The notes: generated from the letters alone by a model not told the origin. A stretch of 64,000 bases of DNA from DATBQN01 sp963755825 (GCA_963755825.1 CAVWLA010000003.1:372001-436000); one strand, 5' to 3'; positions 54,580 to 63,894 are shown, counted from the first letter of the stretch. Numbers and translations are program-made.

Positions 54580-55092
54580 CTAGGATCTAAGCTCCCGCGG
54601 CTTCTCTCGACGGGCGCCGCGGTCCAGCCACTCCACAACGTTTTCTGTTTGGTTGTCCGGATTCGCCCACATCACGGCCCGGAGCTCGCTGACCTCCAAG
54701 GCGGCCTCTCGAAAGAGAGCTCGCGCTCTCTCATCGAGCGAGACGACGATGCCGTCGGTCGCACGCGCAGCCTCGATCAGGTGCGCGTCCTTGCCCATCG
54801 CCCGTCTTTTGGCCTCCGAGATGGCCGCTTCGGCAAGCTGCTCACGGAGGCTCTCGTCGAGACAGCCTTCCAGGAACAGCACGCGGCGCTTGGCAACCAT
54901 CCGAGCACGCCAGCCTCGCGCAAACTGTCGCTCGTGCTTCTTCCACTCGGCGAGACATTCCTGGCTGAAGACGACGGAGTGGCGCCTCTCGAGAGCACCG
55001 AAGACCGCACGCCGGCGGCCCGGAATAGAGCCAGAACCGGCGGACCGCGCGACCGAGGCGTCGAGCACGATCCGCTTACCGCCTCCTGGCAT
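54580..55092 (-). CDS. PIN-domain nuclease, partner of the ATPase
   Basis: Predicted Mg-dependent RNase of the PIN fold, 170 residues. The four acidic positions are visible: KRIVLDASVARSA (first Asp), FSQECLAEWKKHERQ (Glu), AMGKDAHLIEAARATD (Asp) and GIVVSLDERARALF (last Asp). The ATG at 55092 lies 17 nt inside the end of the ATPase gene, so the two are cotranslated. GC is lower than in the flanking genes. It could be a toxin or a defence effector; no antitoxin-like small gene accompanies it, which argues against a simple VapBC pair. Confidence 0.82.
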   Translation of the reverse strand: MPGGGKRIVLDASVARSAGSGSIPGRRRAVFGALERRHSVVFSQECLAEWKKHERQFARGWRARMVAKRRVLFLEGCLDESLREQLAEAAISEAKRRAMGKDAHLIEAARATDGIVVSLDERARALFREAALEVSELRAVMWANPDNQTENVVEWLDRGARREKPRELRS

Positions 55093-56416
55093 TTCCCTTC
55101 GTCTTCTTCGGCTGGAACGCCTGCGACTCGACGGCATCGAGATAGCGGTTCTCGGCCTGGGCTCGCACTTCGCCGAAATCCTCTGGCCAATCGCCGTAGG
55201 CACCTTGCGCGTCGAGGCCGGCGCTCTCGATCTTCGTCACGCCATCCACACCGCGCTGGAACCAATGGAGAATGACCTTGGCAGGATCGAACTTTCCCTC
55301 GGCGACCAGAGCCTGGACTGCAAGGAGAAGGATGGAGCTGTGCGTCTCCGCGACAACCTGCACGCCGCGGTTGGCGGCATCCACCAAGACAGTCGCGAGG
55401 AATTCCTGCGCGCGCGGATGGAGGTGCAATTCTGGTTCCTCCAGGTATACCAGCTGCCCCGGCGCGGCACAGAGCAGCGCGACCAAGACTGGCAGAGTCT
55501 GCGACACTCCAAACCCTACATCGGCAACATTGATGAGATCGCTCGCTCCTCCTCGACCAGCTCTCGGAAGCCTCCCGACGAGAAGCTCTACCTGTGTTGC
55601 ATCCAGAGCCTTGGCCCGCACTTTCCACGATAGACCCAGATTCTCCAACGTTCGGTCGAGAGCCTTCAAGCGGGAATCACGGCTTGCCTGCCAGCCTGCG
55701 ATGACACTAGCGGTATAGGTTTCAAAGGTCCCGATGAAAAATGTCCCAACCGAGGTCGTTCGATAGGAACGCGTAGGGTTACCTCGCAACCCCGGCACGT
55801 GAAGAATCCTTCGTAAATGAAAGTTGAACGCCTCGGTCGGCACTTCAGCCAGACTGCTAATGCCGATGTTCAGACTACTCGGAAGAAGCGGACCATAGCG
55901 ATGATATACCGCGAAGAAGCAACGAGTGCGCTGCAAATCCAGAAATTCGCTGGGTTTGTGCTTAAGGAACGCGAGATCCTCGCTTGTCATTCCTAACCGC
56001 AGAGAAAGGTCGACGCCAGTCCCGTCCGGATTGACGCCGAAGATATCCATTTCGAGCAGATCGAAGGCTTCGTTCGACTTTCGCCCAAAGGTATCGGCGA
56101 GATATAGACCCGCCCTTGTCTGTATGCCCACTCGAAACTCGGCGGCTGGTCTCTTCCCAACTCTTTTATGAAGCAGCTGAGCGGCCGACGTGAACTTCAC
56201 ATGCGAGTCATGAAGAAGCAGCGGTCCGGGATCGTAGCTTGCCTCCAAGGTCTGCTTGAGCAGTAGGATAGGTTGCAGCGCGCTCGACTTCCCGGAGCTG
56301 TTCGCCCCGGCCAGCAGGGTGAGTGGCCGGATCTCCAAGCGGGTCTCTTTGTCGAAGGACTTGAAACCCTTCACGGAGATCGCGGTGATCGCGTCCGGAG
56401 GCTTGATCTCAGGCAT
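55076..56416 (-). CDS. AAA/ABC-type ATPase (DUF3696-like), partner of the PIN nuclease
   Basis: ATPase of the OLD/AAA_21-like class without TOPRIM domain, 446 residues. Walker A is LAGANSSGKSSALQPILLLK near residue 35, the signature-like block is VADVGFGVSQTLPVLVAL, Walker B is LVYLEEPELHLHPRAQEF and the H-loop is VAETHSSILLLAVQAL. The end (DAQGAYGDWPEDFGEVRAQA) resembles the DUF3696 tail. GC is only about 53% over 55741-55920 (counted by hand) against well over 65% around it, suggesting horizontal origin. It overlaps the NUDIX gene by 8 nt upstream and the PIN gene by 17 nt downstream. ATPase+nuclease pairs of this layout are common in phage defence, but this pairing is not one I can name. 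Confidence 0.85.
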   Translation of the reverse strand: MPEIKPPDAITAISVKGFKSFDKETRLEIRPLTLLAGANSSGKSSALQPILLLKQTLEASYDPGPLLLHDSHVKFTSAAQLLHKRVGKRPAAEFRVGIQTRAGLYLADTFGRKSNEAFDLLEMDIFGVNPDGTGVDLSLRLGMTSEDLAFLKHKPSEFLDLQRTRCFFAVYHRYGPLLPSSLNIGISSLAEVPTEAFNFHLRRILHVPGLRGNPTRSYRTTSVGTFFIGTFETYTASVIAGWQASRDSRLKALDRTLENLGLSWKVRAKALDATQVELLVGRLPRAGRGGASDLINVADVGFGVSQTLPVLVALLCAAPGQLVYLEEPELHLHPRAQEFLATVLVDAANRGVQVVAETHSSILLLAVQALVAEGKFDPAKVILHWFQRGVDGVTKIESAGLDAQGAYGDWPEDFGEVRAQAENRYLDAVESQAFQPKKTKGNARRR

Positions 56417-56996
56417 CTTCCGCCGACTCTATCCCCAATCGCACCAGCAGGTTCTGCAGCACCCGCGCGGTCAGCCCCCAGACCTGGCGCGTGCCGACGT
56501 GGTAGATGCGGATCTGCCGCGCCTTGCCGTCGAGCGAGACGGTGCGCTCCTCGACCAGGCGCGGGTTGGCGAAGGCGGAGAGCGGGATGCTGAACACCTC
56601 GTCGATCTCGGCCGCGTTGAGCTTCGGCGTGTAGGGGTGCGGGATGGCGCCGACGCAGGGGATCACCCGGAAGCCGGCCGGCGACTCGGTCTCGTCGAGC
56701 TGGCCGAGGCGGAGGACGCGCGGGGCCTCGATCCCCACCTCCTCCTGCGCCTCGCGGAGGGCGGCGCCCCAGGCGTCCTCGCCGCTCTCCCGGCCGCCGC
56801 CCGGAAAGGCGATCTGGCCGCGGTGGCTGGGGAGGGTCTCGGCGCGCTTGGTGAGCACCGTCCACAGCTCGCCGGCGTCGACGTAGAGCGGCACCAGGAC
56901 CGCCGCCTGGCGGAGGTCGGAGGGCGGCAGGCGGCGCGACGGCGGCGAGGCAAGGCGCTCGCGGACGGCCAGGATCCAGCTCTGAGGGGCGGTCAT
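56409..56996 (-). CDS. NUDIX CoA pyrophosphatase
   Basis: Hydrolyses CoA or acyl-CoA to 3',5'-ADP and phosphopantetheine. The 195 residues include the CoA-specific element TLPSHRGQIAFPGGGRESGE and the NUDIX box GRESGEDAWGAALREAQEEV (complete; all Glu present), then ESPAGFRVIPCVGAIP. ATG 56996 overlaps the stop of the membrane protein gene (ATGA) and its own stop overlaps the ATPase start by 8 nt. It therefore links the native membrane gene to the low-GC pair in one transcript. Confidence 0.9.
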   Translation of the reverse strand: MTAPQSWILAVRERLASPPSRRLPPSDLRQAAVLVPLYVDAGELWTVLTKRAETLPSHRGQIAFPGGGRESGEDAWGAALREAQEEVGIEAPRVLRLGQLDETESPAGFRVIPCVGAIPHPYTPKLNAAEIDEVFSIPLSAFANPRLVEERTVSLDGKARQIRIYHVGTRQVWGLTARVLQNLLVRLGIESAEDA

Positions 56997-59098
56997 CGGC
57001 TCGCTCCCGGCGCCGGAGATCGGCGGTCGTCCGGGGAATGGGGAGCAACGACGGAGGGCCCCGGGCCGGTCAACGGCGTGGCGCCCGGCCGGTGGGGACG
57101 GATCATGATGCTCGCCGGCCGGCGGTCCGGCACCGCCGCCTCGGGGCGATCGGAGCCGCCGCCGCCCGCCCGCGCCGACGCCGCCTCGCCGGCGGGGAGC
57201 AGGCGGAGGCCGAGCGGCACCGCCGGTGCGCCGGGCATCTGCAGATCCACCTGATAGAGATACCACGGGGCGCGGCTCCACCAGGTGGGATGGACGGCGC
57301 GCGGCGAGCCGAGATCGACGCGGAAGACGACCGCGCCGTTGGGGCGGAGCAGGCTCGGCCGATAGGTCCTGCCGTCGACGGTGAGATAGGTGCTCGCCCG
57401 CGGATCGAAGACCATGAGGAGCGCCGGCAGCGGCCGCGGGCTTCCCACCAGCAGCTCGCCCGCAGCGCCGCCCACCAGGCTCTCCGCCTCGCCGGTCCGC
57501 CCGACGTTGTCGTTCAGCCGCTTCACCCACAGGCCGTCGTGGGCGGAGTCATCGCCGCCGGGGATGTGGCTCTGCGTCGTCTCGTAGGGGAGGAGGCGCG
57601 CGGCCGCCGCCGAGACGTAGGAGTAGCGGCCGTCCGACCCGATGGGGAACGCCCGCGGGTGGCTCCAGAGGGGGAGGAGGAAGGGCGCCGCCAGCGCGGC
57701 GGCGAGGAGTGCGGCGCCGACCGCGGCGACCGCGCGCCGCGGCGGCCGCGCGGCGAGGAACCAGAGCGCCGGGTAGAGCGGGAGGAAATAGCGGTCGCCG
57801 ATCGCCCCGCCGCCGCCATAGAAATTGAACGGCCGCACCAGGACGATGCCGGCCGCCGCCGCGGCGACCGCGAGCGGGATCGCCCAGCGGCCGCGCGCCG
57901 AGCGAAAGGCGAGAAGGCCGAGCAGCAGCGGCAGGAAGTAGGGCAGCACGCCGACGTTGCGCCCGACCAGGTAATAGACGGCGTCCCAACCGAGCAGGCG
58001 AGCGTCCCAGAGGACGTCGATCGCCCCCTCCTGAATCCACGAGGTGTTCCCCCAGCGCGCGAGCGACCGCTCCCAGCCGGCCGCCGCCGGGAAATCGACG
58101 TCGGGATAGCCGGTCCGCGCGTAGAAGCCCTGGCGCTCGCCGCCGTAGCCGGTGAACGAGCCGCCGGCGTGCCACTGGACGAGGGAGGTGGCGAGGAGCA
58201 GGGCGGCCGCCCCGGCGGCGAGGGCCGGCCAACCGTCGCGCCGGCGCGCCCGCGGCACGGCGAGCGCCGCCGGCAGCAGCAGCGAGAGATAGAACGGCCG
58301 GTAGGCGCCGGCGACGGCGACGAGGAGACCGGCGGCGAAGAGCCGCCCGCGCGGCCGCCAGCGCGAGGCCGCTGCTTCGTCTCCATACAGCTCGGGGAGC
58401 GGTGGGGGGAGCGCATCGCCGCCAGCCCGCGCGCCGTCCTCCCCGTCTCCATCCATCCCATACACGAGGGCGAAGCCGACCGCCGTCGTCGCCATCAGGA
58501 AGAGGTCGGCGTGGACCCAGAAGACGTAGGCGAAGGCGACCGAGGCGAAGACGAAGGCGGCGACCCACCAGGGGGCGGCGGCGCCCAGCCGGCGGCGGAG
58601 GGCGCGGCCCGCCGCCACCGCCGCCCAGGCGAGGAAGAGGGCGTTGGCGACGAGGGCGCCGTCGATCGGCGCCACCCGCACGAAGGGCGCGACGGCGAGG
58701 GCGTAGAGGAACGGCTTGCCGTAGGTGAGGTGCCCGCCGCGGTCCCGGCTCTGCAGCACCAGGCCGTCCGGCTTGCCGCCCCACAGCGCCACGAAGCGGT
58801 CGTAGTCGGCGCGGGTGTAGGCGAGATCGAGGTCGTGGGCGAGGGAGAGCGCCTGCATCTCATAGGTCGCCTCGTCCCCCACCAGCGACGGCCGGCCGGC
58901 GCGCGAGAACGTCGCCGCGGCGACCAGTGTGGCGACCAGCAGCGCCCCCAGCACCATCCACCCGCCGAGCTCCCACCCCGGCATCCTCCCCACCCGCCGC
59001 CGTCCCACGGTCCGCGGCGGCGCCTCCGGCAGCTCGACGTCCGGCAGCAGCGAGAGACCCTCCTCGCCGCCCCCACCCGCCGCCCCCTCAACCTTCAA
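56993..59098 (-). CDS. GT-C-like polytopic membrane protein
   Basis: Integral membrane protein of 701 residues with about ten hydrophobic segments. The first loop has SLVGDEATYEMQALSLAHDL, the acidic pair typical of GT39/ArnT/PMT-like GT-C glycosyltransferases that use lipid-linked sugars. Later membrane segments include AIPLAVAAAAAGIVLV and AVAAVGAALLAAALAAPFLL, followed by a periplasmic domain (QVDLQMPGAPAVPLGLRLLP) and a Pro-rich tail. The start is taken as TTG 59098 (GGAG eight nt upstream); ATG 58984 just before the first membrane helix is an alternative. Next to a GT-B glycosyltransferase, so a surface glycan role is plausible. Confidence 0.75.
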   Translation of the reverse strand: MKVEGAAGGGGEEGLSLLPDVELPEAPPRTVGRRRVGRMPGWELGGWMVLGALLVATLVAAATFSRAGRPSLVGDEATYEMQALSLAHDLDLAYTRADYDRFVALWGGKPDGLVLQSRDRGGHLTYGKPFLYALAVAPFVRVAPIDGALVANALFLAWAAVAAGRALRRRLGAAAPWWVAAFVFASVAFAYVFWVHADLFLMATTAVGFALVYGMDGDGEDGARAGGDALPPPLPELYGDEAAASRWRPRGRLFAAGLLVAVAGAYRPFYLSLLLPAALAVPRARRRDGWPALAAGAAALLLATSLVQWHAGGSFTGYGGERQGFYARTGYPDVDFPAAAGWERSLARWGNTSWIQEGAIDVLWDARLLGWDAVYYLVGRNVGVLPYFLPLLLGLLAFRSARGRWAIPLAVAAAAAGIVLVRPFNFYGGGGAIGDRYFLPLYPALWFLAARPPRRAVAAVGAALLAAALAAPFLLPLWSHPRAFPIGSDGRYSYVSAAAARLLPYETTQSHIPGGDDSAHDGLWVKRLNDNVGRTGEAESLVGGAAGELLVGSPRPLPALLMVFDPRASTYLTVDGRTYRPSLLRPNGAVVFRVDLGSPRAVHPTWWSRAPWYLYQVDLQMPGAPAVPLGLRLLPAGEAASARAGGGGSDRPEAAVPDRRPASIMIRPHRPGATPLTGPGPSVVAPHSPDDRRSPAPGASR

Positions 59099-59419
59099 AC
59101 GCCCGCTCCGAGGTGCCAGGTGATCCGCAAGCCATTGACAACAAACGATCTTCTGCGGCCCTCACGAGGTGCCAGGTGATTTTCGGACTGCCGTCACAAG
59201 GTGCCAGGTGATTTTCAGACGCCCTTCGCGACGAGCGCCGAGGAGCGGAGCTCGAAGCACCAGACGACTCGCCGGCGGCCGGGTGCCAGGTGATCTCTGG
59301 TGGCTTTCCAAGCAGACGCCGAACAGGTGCCAGGTGATTTTTGGCAGGTGCCAGGTGATTGTTGCCCGGCGCTCTTGCGGCGACCGGTCGCGGTGCCAGG
59401 CGATCCGTGAGACCTCCGA
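59099..59419. repeat. Seven copies of a 14-bp motif AGGTGCCAGGTGAT
   Basis: Between the membrane protein and the glycosyltransferase, 300 nt hold repeated AGGTGCCAGGTGAT at 59111, 59167, 59199, 59281 (first base changed), 59325, 59346 and 59391 (two changes). Most copies are followed by T-rich bases (TTTT). Each copy contains the direct doublet AGGTG-CC-AGGTG. Spacing is irregular (21-82 nt). A 250-residue open frame crosses the region on the minus strand, but it continues into the glycosyltransferase gene in another frame and shows no family likeness, so the region is taken as non-coding. Confidence 0.8.
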
Positions 59420-61021
59420 TCACAGCTCTCCCTCCCACCAGGGACCGCCGAGGAAGGAGAAGGAGCGGCCGCCGAAGAGGTGCGGCTCGATGCGCAGCCG
59501 GGCAGGGCCCGGCGGGCGGCGGACCTCGGTCTCGAGACGGATTTCCTCGCCCGGCGCGAGGTCGCGCGGCAGGGCGAGCCAGCGCCGTGCGGCGAGGAGA
59601 TCCTCCCCCGCCGAGAAGAGCTTGAGCGAGACGGCGACCCCGCCCGGCCCGCGGTCCCCCGCCAGCCAACGCGCGAAGCCGGTGTTCTTGAGGCGGATGG
59701 CGAGGCGACGCCGCTCCCCCGCCGGCCAGGGCGCCTCGACGCCGGCGACCTCGATCTCCCCCGGCAGCTGGTGCCAGGCGATGGTCGACGGAGCGGGCGC
59801 CTCGGGACGGGACGCCGCGGCCGGCTCGGCGTGCTCCCACTCGCGGCAGGCCGCGACGACCGCCGCCGCCGCCCGCGCCGGGGCGTGGTGGAGGGCGACG
59901 TGGGCGCGCGCCGCCACCCCCATCGCCGCCAGGCGCGCCGGGTCGGCGAGGAGCTCACGGAGCGCCGCGGCGAGCGCCGCCGCTTCGTCGACCCGCGAGC
60001 TGGCGAGCGGCACGCGGACGGCGATCCCGTCCGCCAGATCGGCGAACTGCGCGTAGTCCGAGACGATCGCCGGCCGCCCCGCGGCGAGGACGCGGAGGAG
60101 CGAGGCCGAGGTCTCCCCCGCCGTCGGGTAGCGCAGGTTGAGGCAGAGGTCGGTCGCCGCGATCGCCGCCTCGAAGTCGGCGAAGGGCAGGAAGCCAGTG
60201 ACGTGGACCCGCTCGGCCACCCCCGCCCGCCGCGCCTCGCCCTCGAGGTCCATCACCTCGGCCGCCTCGCCGACGATCAGCAGGTGGACGCTCTCGAGGC
60301 CGGGCGCGGCGAGGGCGGCGATCGCCACCTCGGTGCGCTTGATCGGCGTCTGGAAGCCGAAGCTGCCGACGACCGGCACCCCCGCCGGCACGCCGAGCCG
60401 CCGGCGGAGCGCGGCGCCGGCCGCCGCGTCGGCGGGCGCCGGAAGCGGGATTCCCATGGGGATCGCCCGCACCCGCACCCCCGGATTCTCCTCGCGCACC
60501 ACCCCCGCCGCCCAATCGCTGTGCACCAGCACCCCGCGCTGCGCGGCGAGGAGCGCGCGGTGGGCGGCGAGGGCGAAGACCGGCGCGGCGCCGTAGCCAT
60601 GCCACTTCTTGGCGTTCGCCGCGGCGCGGCCGACCCAGCCGTGGTCGGCCTCGAGGCGCTCGCGATAGGGCGGAAAGGTGTTGCGCCCGAGCGTCATGTC
60701 GAGCAGCAGATGGTGGAGGACCACGTCGTGGAGCACGAGGACCCCCGGCCGCTCCTGGGCGAGGGCGAGCACCGCCTCGTGGTAGCGGTTGTTGCCCATC
60801 TGGTAGAGCGGCAGGCGGCCGCCGGCGGCCGCCTCCGCCGCCTCGACCATGGGGTAGCGCGCGGCGAGCGCCGCCTCGACCGGCTGGCCGGGCAGATGGA
60901 CGAGGCGCAGATCGGGGGCGTCGTCGAGCGCGGCGAGCGCCGGTAGCAGGTCGGCGACGTAGTCGGCGATCCCGGAGCGGACCGGCGGCAGCGGCGAGAC
61001 GATGTCGACGCGGAGGGGCAC
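59420..61021 (-). CDS. GT-B fold glycosyltransferase (GT4-like) with extra C-terminal domain
   Basis: Retaining glycosyltransferase, 533 residues. The N-terminal domain opens VDIVSPLPPVRSGIADYVAD (acceptor side). The nucleotide-sugar domain has VVGSFGFQTPIKRTEVAIAA, LLIVGEAAEVMDLEGEARRA, RVHVTGFLPFADFEAAIAAT, and LCLNLRYPTAGETSASLLRV with the Glu/E-x-x motif. From about residue 400 there is an additional beta-rich domain of about 130 residues of unknown role. The linker before it (TIAWHQLPG) coincides with a near-copy of the 14-bp repeat (59769-59782). It is flanked by the repeat field and prfB. Confidence 0.85.
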   Translation of the reverse strand: MPLRVDIVSPLPPVRSGIADYVADLLPALAALDDAPDLRLVHLPGQPVEAALAARYPMVEAAEAAAGGRLPLYQMGNNRYHEAVLALAQERPGVLVLHDVVLHHLLLDMTLGRNTFPPYRERLEADHGWVGRAAANAKKWHGYGAAPVFALAAHRALLAAQRGVLVHSDWAAGVVREENPGVRVRAIPMGIPLPAPADAAAGAALRRRLGVPAGVPVVGSFGFQTPIKRTEVAIAALAAPGLESVHLLIVGEAAEVMDLEGEARRAGVAERVHVTGFLPFADFEAAIAATDLCLNLRYPTAGETSASLLRVLAAGRPAIVSDYAQFADLADGIAVRVPLASSRVDEAAALAAALRELLADPARLAAMGVAARAHVALHHAPARAAAAVVAACREWEHAEPAAASRPEAPAPSTIAWHQLPGEIEVAGVEAPWPAGERRRLAIRLKNTGFARWLAGDRGPGGVAVSLKLFSAGEDLLAARRWLALPRDLAPGEEIRLETEVRRPPGPARLRIEPHLFGGRSFSFLGGPWWEGEL

Positions 61022-61074
61022 GGGAGGATGACCGCCGAGCGGCGCCGGATCACCGGCGCCGGCCGCCGGACGGC

Positions 61075-62188
61075 TCAGGAGGGAAGATCTCCCGGCGCCC
61101 CCATCTGGCCGCGGAGCCAGGCCTCGATGAACGGCTCGAGGTTGCCGTCGAGGACGCGGTCGGCGTCGCCCACCTCGGCCCCGGTGCGGTGGTCCTTGAC
61201 CATGCGGTAGGGATGGAGCACGTAGCTGCGGATCTGGCTCCCCCAGGCGTTGTCTTTCTTCTTGTCCTCGCGCTCGGCTTGCTCGGCGGCCCGTTTCTGC
61301 ATCTCGAGGTCGTAGAGCCGAGAGCGCAGCACCTTCATCGCCATCGCCCGGTTCTTGATCTGGCTGCGCTCGTTCTGGCAGGAGACGACGAGACCGCTCG
61401 GCGCGTGGGTGATGCGCACCGCCGATTCGGTCTTGTTGACGTGCTGGCCGCCGGCCCCCGACGAGCGATAGGTGTCGATCCGCAGGTCCTTGTCGTCGAT
61501 CTCGATCTCGACCGTGTCGTCCACCTCCGGCACCGCCGCGACCGAGGCGAAGGAGGTGTGGCGCCGCCCCTGGAAGTCGTAGGGGCTGATGCGGACGAGG
61601 CGGTGGACGCCGCTCTCGCCGGAGAGGTAGCCGTAGGCATAGGCGCCGCGCACGGCGAAGGTGGCGCTCTTGATCCCCGCCTCCTCGCCCTCCTGCCGCT
61701 CGAGCATCTCGACCTCGTAGCCGTGCTGCTCCGCCCAGCGCAGGTACATGCGCAGGAGCATCTCGGCCCAGTCCTGCGACTCGGTGCCGCCGGCGCCGGG
61801 ATGGATGGCGACGATGGCGTTCTTGTCGTCGTCCGGACCGGCGAGCTTGAGCTCGAGCTCGAGCGCGTCGAGCTCGCCGGCGAGGCGGGCAAGGAAGCGC
61901 TCGACCTCGGGATCGCCCTCGCCCTCGGCCAGGAGCTCGCTCCAGGTCGCCAGCTCCTCGCCGTCGGCGCGCAGACGCTTCAACGTCGCCACCCGCCGCT
62001 CGAGGCCGCGCCGCTCGCGCAGGATCGGGGCGCTCTTCTCCTGGTCGTTCCAGAAGCCGGCGTCCTCGAGCTGGTGGTCGATCTCCGCCAGCTTCCGCTC
62101 TAGGCCTGCCTCCTCAAAGATACCCCCGGAGGTTGGTGAGCTGGCTGGCGAGCTTGTCGATGCGTTGCTGCACTTCGGAGGCGATCAT
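61075..62188 (-). CDS. prfB: Peptide chain release factor 2 (programmed +1 frameshift)
   Basis: RF2 releases peptides at UGA and UAA. It is read in two parts: 62188-62117 (24 codons, MIASEVQQRIDKLASQLTNL and RGYL) and, after skipping one base, 62115-61075 (346 codons plus stop), total 370 residues. The catalytic GGQ is in SSGAGGQHVNKTESAVRI. The stop-recognition triplet reads SPY in RISPYDFQGRRHTSF where SPF is usual. The site GGGGGTATCTTTGA with an upstream purine-rich run matches the classic RF2 autoregulatory shift site, so the in-frame TGA is not an error. It is the first gene before the glycosyltransferase on this strand. Confidence 0.97.
62114..62127 (-). promoter_or_regulatory. prfB programmed frameshift site
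   Basis: On the minus strand GGGGGTATCTTTGA places a G-rich anti-Shine-Dalgarno-like run three nt before CTT TGA. Slippage on CTT into the +1 frame gives CTT GAG and continues the protein. This is the standard RF2 autoregulation by RF2-limited termination at UGA. Confidence 0.9.
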
Positions 62189-62301
62189 GGCGTCTGGCGA
62201 GACCTCGGGGTGGGTTCGGCGGGCGGCCGGAGCGGCGGCCCGAGCAGGTGTCGACGGATGATACCAAACGTCCGCCGGAAGCCGGCGGGCGGCCGGCTTC
62301 G

Positions 62302-63894
62302 TCAGGCGGAGGCCGGCGCGGCGCCGGCGCTCGGCGCCTCGCCGGGCTCCTCCTCCCGGCGAGGCGCCCGCCGCCGCCAGGTGCCGGCGACGGCGAGGAG
62401 GGCGAGGAGCGTCGAGAGCGCCGGCACCAGGGCCGGGTGGCGGCTGTAGGCGGTGAGCCCCGAGCGGCCGGCGACGCGGGCGCGGATGACGCCCGGCCGG
62501 AAGAGCGCCAGGTCGCTCGCCAGCGAGCCGTCCGGGGCGATCAGCGCCGAGACGCCGGTAATGGCGGCGCGCAGCATCGGCCGGCGGTTCTCGGCGGCGC
62601 GGAAGCGGGCGGCGCGCAGGTGCTGCCAGGGGGCGGCGGTGTCGCCGTACCAGGCGTCGTTGGTGATCGTCACCAGGATCGTCGCGCCGCCGCGCACCAG
62701 CTCGGCCACCTCGGCCGGGAAGACCACCTCGTAGCAGATCGACATCCCCAGCCGCTCGCTCTCCCAGGGAAGGAGGTGGACGCCGTTCCCAGCCTGGAAG
62801 GTGCCCGCCTCGCGCGCCAGCTTGCGGACGAAGGAGAAGACGTCGCGAAACGGCACGTACTCGCCGAAGGGGACGAGGTGGCGCTTGTCGTAACGCGCGA
62901 GAGCCCCCTGCGGCGAAAGCAGGTAGGCGGAGTTGAAGACGGTGTCGCCCGCCTCGTGGGTCGAGTTGAAGATCAGCGAGCAGCCGCGCGACGAGGTGAG
63001 CGCCTCGACGTCCCGCGCGAAGCCCGGATCGCGGTCGAAGGAGTAGGGCCAGGCGGCGCTCTCCGGCCAGACGACGAGGGTGCCCGGGGCGCAGAGCGGC
63101 TCGGTCATGGCGAGGAGGCGCCGATAGTTCGCCTGCACCGCGCCCTCGTCGTACTCGCGGAGGTTGGCGATGTTGGGCTGCACCAGGCGGATCGGCGAGC
63201 GCTCGGAGGACGCCGCGGTCGCCGGCGACTCGATCGCCGCGTCGATCGCTTCTCCCTCCGGGACGAGCCGGCCGGCGCCGCGGTCGGCCGCCGCGCGGCC
63301 GGCGAGGCCGAGGACCAAGAGCGGCACGGCGATCCCCGCCGCGAGCGGCTCCCAGCGGCGCCGGGCGAGGGCGGCCGCGGCGCCGGTCGCCGCCAGGACG
63401 GCGAGGAACGAGACGCCGTAGGCGCCGATCCAGGCGCTCGCCGCGAGGGCGCCGGGGACCGCCACCCAGGAGTAGGCGGTGAGGTTCCAGGGGAAGCCGC
63501 CGCCGAGGTAGGTGCGCAGCCATTCGAGCGCCACCCAGAGCGCCGGCAGGGCGGCGAGCGGCAGCAGGCCGCCGCGCCGCCAGAGCCGCGCGCCGAGGGC
63601 GCCGAAGGCGGCGTGGAAGAGCGCCAGGTAAGCTGCGAGGAGGGTGAGAAGGACGATCGAGAGCGGCCGCGAGATGCCGCCAAAGGTGACGATCGTCGGC
63701 GGGATCCAGGAGAGGGCGGCGAGCCAGGCGACCAGGCCGTGGACGAAGGCGAGGAGGCCGGCGCGCCGCGCCGAGAGCAGCAGGACGAGAGGCGAGAGGG
63801 CGATCCACGGCGCCACGAGGAGGGGGTGGCGCTCGAACTGCAGCGCGTAGACGAGGCCGCCGGCGGCGGCGAGGAGGAGCCAGAGGAGCGCCAT
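62302..63894 (-). CDS. lnt: Apolipoprotein N-acyltransferase
   Basis: Inner-membrane enzyme adding the third acyl chain to lipoproteins; its presence implies a Gram-negative envelope. From ATG 63894 the protein has 530 residues. Five or six N-terminal membrane helices are followed by the nitrilase-like domain with the catalytic Glu region VVWPESAAWPYSFDRD, the Lys and loop in ARYDKRHLVPFGEYVPF and the nucleophilic Cys in MSICYEVVFP. A last membrane helix ends the protein. A TTG at 63954 extends the frame by 20 residues; the ATG is preferred because it has GGGGTGG upstream and the extra residues are Pro/Arg-rich. Confidence 0.93.
   Translation of the reverse strand: MALLWLLLAAAGGLVYALQFERHPLLVAPWIALSPLVLLLSARRAGLLAFVHGLVAWLAALSWIPPTIVTFGGISRPLSIVLLTLLAAYLALFHAAFGALGARLWRRGGLLPLAALPALWVALEWLRTYLGGGFPWNLTAYSWVAVPGALAASAWIGAYGVSFLAVLAATGAAAALARRRWEPLAAGIAVPLLVLGLAGRAAADRGAGRLVPEGEAIDAAIESPATAASSERSPIRLVQPNIANLREYDEGAVQANYRRLLAMTEPLCAPGTLVVWPESAAWPYSFDRDPGFARDVEALTSSRGCSLIFNSTHEAGDTVFNSAYLLSPQGALARYDKRHLVPFGEYVPFRDVFSFVRKLAREAGTFQAGNGVHLLPWESERLGMSICYEVVFPAEVAELVRGGATILVTITNDAWYGDTAAPWQHLRAARFRAAENRRPMLRAAITGVSALIAPDGSLASDLALFRPGVIRARVAGRSGLTAYSRHPALVPALSTLLALLAVAGTWRRRAPRREEEPGEAPSAGAAPASA

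Noticed and set aside
59088..59840. A 250-codon minus-strand frame over the 14-bp repeat field
   Set aside because: It lies in a different frame from the glycosyltransferase it overlaps and repeats short runs like ENHLAP only because of the repeats.
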